Positions 59,392 to 64,000 of a stretch of 64,000 nucleotides of DNA are shown here, piece by piece (within the stretch, counting starts at the first letter, position 1; every line of letters begins with the position of its first letter). A model generated the notes under the pieces. That model ran no database searches. It was not told the origin of the DNA and saw only the letters and a list, made by a program, of their open reading frames with translations. Origin of the DNA: Anomaloglossus baeobatrachus (lineage: Eukaryota; Chordata; Amphibia; Anura; Aromobatidae); contig NC_134364.1 in the NCBI RefSeq assembly GCF_048569485.1, positions 128,751,089 through 128,815,088 of the forward strand. Reading direction: 5' to 3'. Both the position numbers and the translations under genes were made by a program.

Positions 59392-59668
59392 TAAAGCCAG
59401 GAATTCCAGGTTGAACGAGCTGTAGTTTTCTGGGTTTCTCTCGGTAGGACGGAGCATCCTGCTTGCAAAGGCAATTACACGTTCTTTGCTCTTCCGCACT
59501 TGCGACAACACAGCTCCCAATCCCACATTACTGGCATCTGTGTACAGCACGAACTGTAGATTATAATCGGGGTAGGCCAGGATTTCCTCACCGGTCAGGG
59601 CCCACTTCATATGCTTGAAGGAGTCTTTTTCTTTCTCACCCCATACAAATGGAGAGCTGGAAGTCTTA

Positions 59669-61238
59669 AGGTCCAGTCACACTAAGCAACTTACCAGCGA
59701 TCCCAACAACGATAGGGATCGCTGGTAAAGGCCCCGTCACACTAAGCAACATCGCTAGCAACATCGCTGGTAACGAACAACTTTTGTGACGTTGCTAGCG
59801 ATGTTGCTGTGTGTGACATCCAGCAACAACCTGGCCCCTGCTGTGAGGTCGTTGGTTGTTGCTGAATGTCCTGGGCCATTTTTTAGTTGTTGCTGTCCTG
59901 CTGTGAAGCACAGATTGCTGTGTGTGACAGCGAGACAGCAACAACTAATGTGCAGTGAGCAGGGAGCCAGCTTCTGCTGAGGCTGGTAACTAATGTAAAC
60001 ATCGGGTAACCAAGAAGCCCTGTCCTTGGTTACCCGATATTTACCTTTGATACCAGCCTCCTCCGCTCTCACTGCCTGTGCTGACGGCTCCTGCTCTGTG
60101 CACATGTAGCTGCAGCACACATCAGGTAATTAACCCGATGTGTGCTGTAACTAGGAGAGCAAGGAGCCAGCACTAAGCAGTGTGCGCTGCTCCCTGCTCT
60201 GTGCACATTTAGCTGCAGCACACATCAGGCAATTAACCCGATGTGTGCTGTAACTAGGAGAGCAAGGAGCCAGCGCTCAGTGTGCGCTGCTCCCTGCTCT
60301 GTGCACATTTAGCTGCAGCACACATCGGGTTAATTAACCTGATGTGTGCTGTAACTAGGAGACTGGGGGCTGGTCACTGGTTGCTGGTGAGCTCACCAGC
60401 AACTCGTGTAGCCACGCTCCAGCGATCCCTGCCAGGTCAGGTTGCTGGTGGGATCGCTGGAGCGTCGCAGTGTGACAGCTCACCAGCAACCTCCTAGCAA
60501 CTTACCAGCGATCCCTATCGTTGTTGGGATCGCTGGTAAGTTGCTTAGTGTGACTGGACCTTAAGTTGCTAGGAGGTTGCTGGTGAGATGTCACACTGTG
60601 ACGCTCCAGCGATCCCACCAGCAACCTGACCTGGCAGGGATCGCTGGAGCGTGGCTACACGAGTTGCTGGTGAGCTCACCAGCAACCAGTGACCAGCCCC
60701 CAGTCTCCTAGTTACAGCACACATCAGGTTAATTAACCCGATGTGTGCTGCAGCTAAATGTGCACAGAGCAGGGAGCAGCGCACACTGCTTAGTGCTGGC
60801 TCCTTGCTCTCCTAGTTACAGCACACATCGGGTTAATTACCTGATGTGTGCTGCAGCTACATGTGCACAGAGCAGGAGCCGGCAGCACAGGCAGTGAGAG
60901 CGGAGGAGGCTGGTATCAAAGGTAAATATCGGGTAACCAAGGACAGGGCTTCTTGGTTACCCGATGTTTACATTAGTTACCAGCCTCAGCAGAAGCTGGC
61001 TCCCTGCTGCCTGCACATTTAGTTGTTGCTGTCTCGCTGTCACACACAGCGATCTGTGCTTCACAGCAGGACAGCAACAACTAAAAAATGGCCCAGGACA
61101 TTCAGCAACAACCAACGACCTCACAGCAGGGGCCAGGTTGTTGCTGGATGTCACACACAGCAACATCGCTAGCAACGTCACAAAAGTTGTTCGTTACCAG
61201 CGATGTTGCTAGCGATGTTGCTTAGTGTGACGGGGCCT
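59669..61238. mobile_element. Compound palindromic DNA element inside the gypsy fossil
   Basis: TTA lies on both sides (59,666-59,668; 61,239-61,241). A 57-bp stub (AGGTCCAGTCACACTAAGCA to GGGATCGCTGG) precedes a near-perfect palindrome: arms about 59,729-60,503 and 60,563-61,238, starting AGGCCCCGTCACACTAAGCA and ending in its inverse. The loop (60,504-60,562) is an inverted copy of the stub. The left arm has three, and the right arm two, copies of a unit of about 100 bp (AGCTGCAGCACACATC, AATTAACCCGATGTG). Contains the GGTAAATATCGGGTAACC module shared with 4,128-4,929. No transposase. Confidence 0.88.
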
Positions 61239-63301
61239 TTACCCTTTTTGGTCTGGCCTACCAGATCTTGCAAAGATGCCGCTATTTTCGTGAAGTCCTT
61301 TATGAACCTCCTGTAGTATCCTACCAACCCCAATTACTGATGTACCTCTTTGACGGTCATTGGCTTCGGCCAGTCTCTGATAGCTGTGACCTACGCACTG
61401 ACCACATGCCTGAGATACTGAACCTTTGGCTTCAGCAAATGGCACTTTGAAGGCTTCAGTTTCATACCAAACTTTGACAATGCTTCAAACACCTCGGCCA
61501 GGTGCTCCAGATGTTCCTCATACGTCTTGGAATACACAATGACGTCATCGAGATATATCAGTACAGTCTCGAAGTTTAGGTGCCCCAGGCAACACTCCAT
61601 CAGCCTTTGGAACGTTCCTGGTGCATTTCAGAGTCCAAACGGCATGCTCTTGAACTCACACAGACCCTTCGGTGTCGTGAATGCGGTCTTTTCCCGATCT
61701 TCTTCTGCCACGGAAACCTGCCAATACCCACTGGTAAGATATAAGGTGGAAAAGTAATTAGCAGCTTTCAGTGCAGCCAGTGATTCCTCAATGCGGGGCA
61801 ATGGGTAAGCATTTTTATGGGTTATACGGTTTATCCGCCTATAGTCTATGGTCAACACACATCCTCATTGTGCCATCTTTCTTTCTTACTAAAATAAGTG
61901 GGGCTGCCCAGGGGCTACAACTATCTCCAATAACCCCAGCCTCCTTCATTTCCCTTAACATATCTTTAGCACACTGATAGTGAGCTGGTGGTATAGGCCT
62001 GTATCTCTCTTTTATAAGTGGATGGCCTCCTGTCGGTATGCGATGGTGTACCCCTTTTATCCACCCAAAGTCTAATGGATACTTACTAAAGACCCGTTTA
62101 TATTCCTGCACCACCCAATAAGCTCTGTGCTTTTGGTAAGAAAGGGTGGATTCAGTGTCAACATGCTGCTTCTGACACCAGTCCTCCAGCTGTCCCTTGG
62201 AGCTGTTGTCCTCCGCCTGGTCAGATGGGCTCAAGGGTTCCACTGCCTGGATTGAGTTGTTGTTCACAGTGAACAACTTGGCAACAGTAGCATATCTGGG
62301 CAGCCTGACCTCTTCCTTTCCACAGTTTAAAACTCGTAGAGATACCCTCTCTTTGCGTACATCAACTACCCCACTGGGTGTCAGGACTGCGGGCTTACTA
62401 TCTGAGTACATGGGCTTTACCATTGCTTGGTAATCCTGCCCTCTGAGGCCTATCACTGTCCGACACCAAATCAGCACTCCACTTCTTGGGGGTAACACAA
62501 TGGGGAAGGGGTCGCTTACCCGTACACTGCCGATTTCCCCACCAGGCAACTCTAAGTGCTGTTTCTGCAGAAGGGCTTTGATCACTTTCTGTAGGACCCT
62601 CTGCTGCCCGGTGCTGGCAGTTTCTGAAACCTGCTGGAGCAAGAAAAGAACATTTCCTAGACAATTTTCAATAACATTAGTGCCTAGTAGCATTGTTGGA
62701 TTTCTTACATGACAATTAGTATCCACCACAATAAGTCCCTGTCCCTTTAGCTCCTCCCTCCCCACCTTTATCATTAACTCCTTAAACCCTACTTGTGATA
62801 CCGACTATCCATTAACAGCACATATAGTAAGGTCCGGGTCTGGGCAAGTGAGCTCAGAATTGGCCCAAAATCTTCTGTAAAGGATATGCGAGATCGTCGT
62901 CACTTGCGAGCCGGTGTCCAATAGAGCAAATGTGGGAATGCCATCTAACACAATAGATAGGACCGTCCATCCTCCCACATATCTATTGCGGCAGTTCAAC
63001 GGGTCTGGTTGTTTTATTCCTGGGGATCGGCCCGCTGCCCCAGGGGTCGCTGGTTTAAAATACACGACCTGGCAAAGTGGCACGTCTCGTTGCAACGGTG
63101 GCAGATAGACTGTCCTGACGAGCCGTAGTGGTCGTTGGGTCTTCTTCTGGGCAATGGGTTCCACCTTCCTCACATCCACGGGATGTCCTCGAGGCTATCA
63201 GCCAACTGGATCCTCCCCAACAACTACGGTTTCTGCTGAAGTTGCATGGCCTTTAGGAGCATGGCCACATCTTTTGTCAGCTGCTGTACCTGGGAGCGTA
63301 A

Positions 63302-63849
63302 AGCGGACTTTACACGCTGCGATCTCGCTAGCGAGATCGCAAGCGATCGTACCCGCCCCGTCGGTTGTGCGACACAGGCATATCGTTGCCCGTGTCGCAC
63401 AACATCGCTAACCCCCGTCACACGTACTTACCTGCTTTGCGATGTTGCTCTGGCCGGCGAACCACCTCCTTCCTAAGGGGGCGGGTCATGCGGCGTCACA
63501 CGGCAGGCGGCCAATAGAAGCGGAGAGGCGGAGACGAGCGGGACGTAAACATCCCGCCCACCTCCTTCCTTCCGCATTGGCGGTGGAGGCAGGTAAGAAG
63601 ATGTTCCTCGCTCCTGCGGTGTCACACACAGCTATGTGTGCTACCGCAGGAACGAGAAACATCGCTAACATCCTGAAAACGATGTTTCAGGACGACCTCT
63701 CCACGGCAAACGATGTTGCCCTCTTTTGCGATTGTTTAAGATCGCTCTTAAGTGTTACACGCTGCGATCTCGTTAATGACGTCTGATGTGCGTCACAATG
63801 TGACCCGGACGATAATTCATTAACGATATCGTAGCGTGTAAAGCCCGCT
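63302..63849. mobile_element. Short DNA element (AGCGGACTTTACACGC ends) inside the gypsy fossil
   Basis: Ends AGCGGACTTTACACGCTGCG and CTACG...GTGTAAAGCCCGCT form imperfect inverted repeats. Flanks are TAA and TTA. The layout (GCGATCTCGCTAGCGA, GTCACACACAGC, CCTCCTTCC) is that of the 5,820 and 58,812 elements, so it is a diverged member of the same group. Confidence 0.8.
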
Positions 63850-64000
63850 TTAGTCATCAGAGGCACCAGGTGTTACAGTCTGTCCATTGATTTCTGCTGG
63901 ATTTAAGGAAAGGGGCGCCACCTCTGAGAGAGAGGTGATGGCTTGCCGCGGCTGAGGTGTGGGGTCTGTAGTCAAAGGAACTCGCAGCGCTCTAATGGCC

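Larger units (their letters stand above)
56880..64000 (-). mobile_element. Gypsy-type (Ty3/Metaviridae) LTR retrotransposon, broken fossil, runs off the right edge
   Basis: Read on the minus strand, the order is that of a Ty3/gypsy pol: gag-like part from the window edge, protease (about 62,810-63,180, with LLDTGSQVTT), reverse transcriptase (about 61,390-62,780, with YLDDVIVYS), RNase H (about 58,510-59,610), and integrase with C-terminal tail (about 56,880-58,200, with the NHPQTNGMCE motif). No LTR pair is inside the window. It is broken by several coding breaks plus three inserted short DNA elements, yet its motifs are easily recognised, so I judge it of moderate age. Not functional. Confidence 0.92.

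Overview
The window looks like nuclear DNA of a large-genome vertebrate, most likely a frog or toad. It carries two intron-containing host genes on the + strand with vertebrate splice sites. The rest is dense in DNA transposons (Tc1, hAT, PIF/Harbinger-like and piggyBac-like short elements), L2 LINEs, a gypsy-type fossil and very long minisatellites. The second host gene matches the divergent Smad4 copy known from Xenopus (Smad4.2, also called Smad4beta), which is the main reason for placing it in the amphibians. Species cannot be told from the sequence alone.

Layout. 1-13,520 is transposon territory: TTA/TAA-flanked non-autonomous elements, a degenerate tandem repeat of about 390 bp, and a decayed hAT transposon. 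The hAT is interrupted by a hAT-type short element that itself holds a solo LTR. 13,520-15,430 is a 39/40-bp minisatellite. 15,540-23,350 is CHTOP (mRNA-export factor, 245 aa, one non-coding and five coding exons), with one minisatellite in intron 1 and another in intron 2. 23,350-28,430 is intergenic and ends in a chain of four related elements laid end to end. 28,520-28,780 is a CpG-type promoter candidate, followed by two GC-rich minisatellites. 33,313-46,945 is smad4.2 (556 aa, eleven coding exons recovered), with three intronic minisatellites; one of them is built from the exon-intron junction itself. 47,040-56,640 is a pile of nested elements: Tc1, an L2 LINE, a possible LTR, and a mariner-superfamily element with two insertions. 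From about 56,880 to the right edge lies a broken gypsy-type LTR retrotransposon on the minus strand, interrupted by three TWA-flanked short elements, one of them a 1.5-kb palindrome.

The two host genes point the same way and are complete in their coding parts. CHTOP acts in TREX-mediated mRNA export. Smad4.2 is a co-Smad of TGF-beta/BMP signalling. Nothing here suggests they work together beyond being neighbours. The strongest leads are in non-coding DNA: twelve tandem copies of the smad4.2 exon-2 splice donor, a shortened 21-nt micro-exon where human SMAD4 encodes its nuclear export signal, about 60 G-runs in CHTOP intron 1, about 40 CRE-like motifs upstream of a CRE-bearing CHTOP promoter, and two different transposons inserted at the same TA of adjacent repeat units. 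I did not find a gene system that I would call wholly new.
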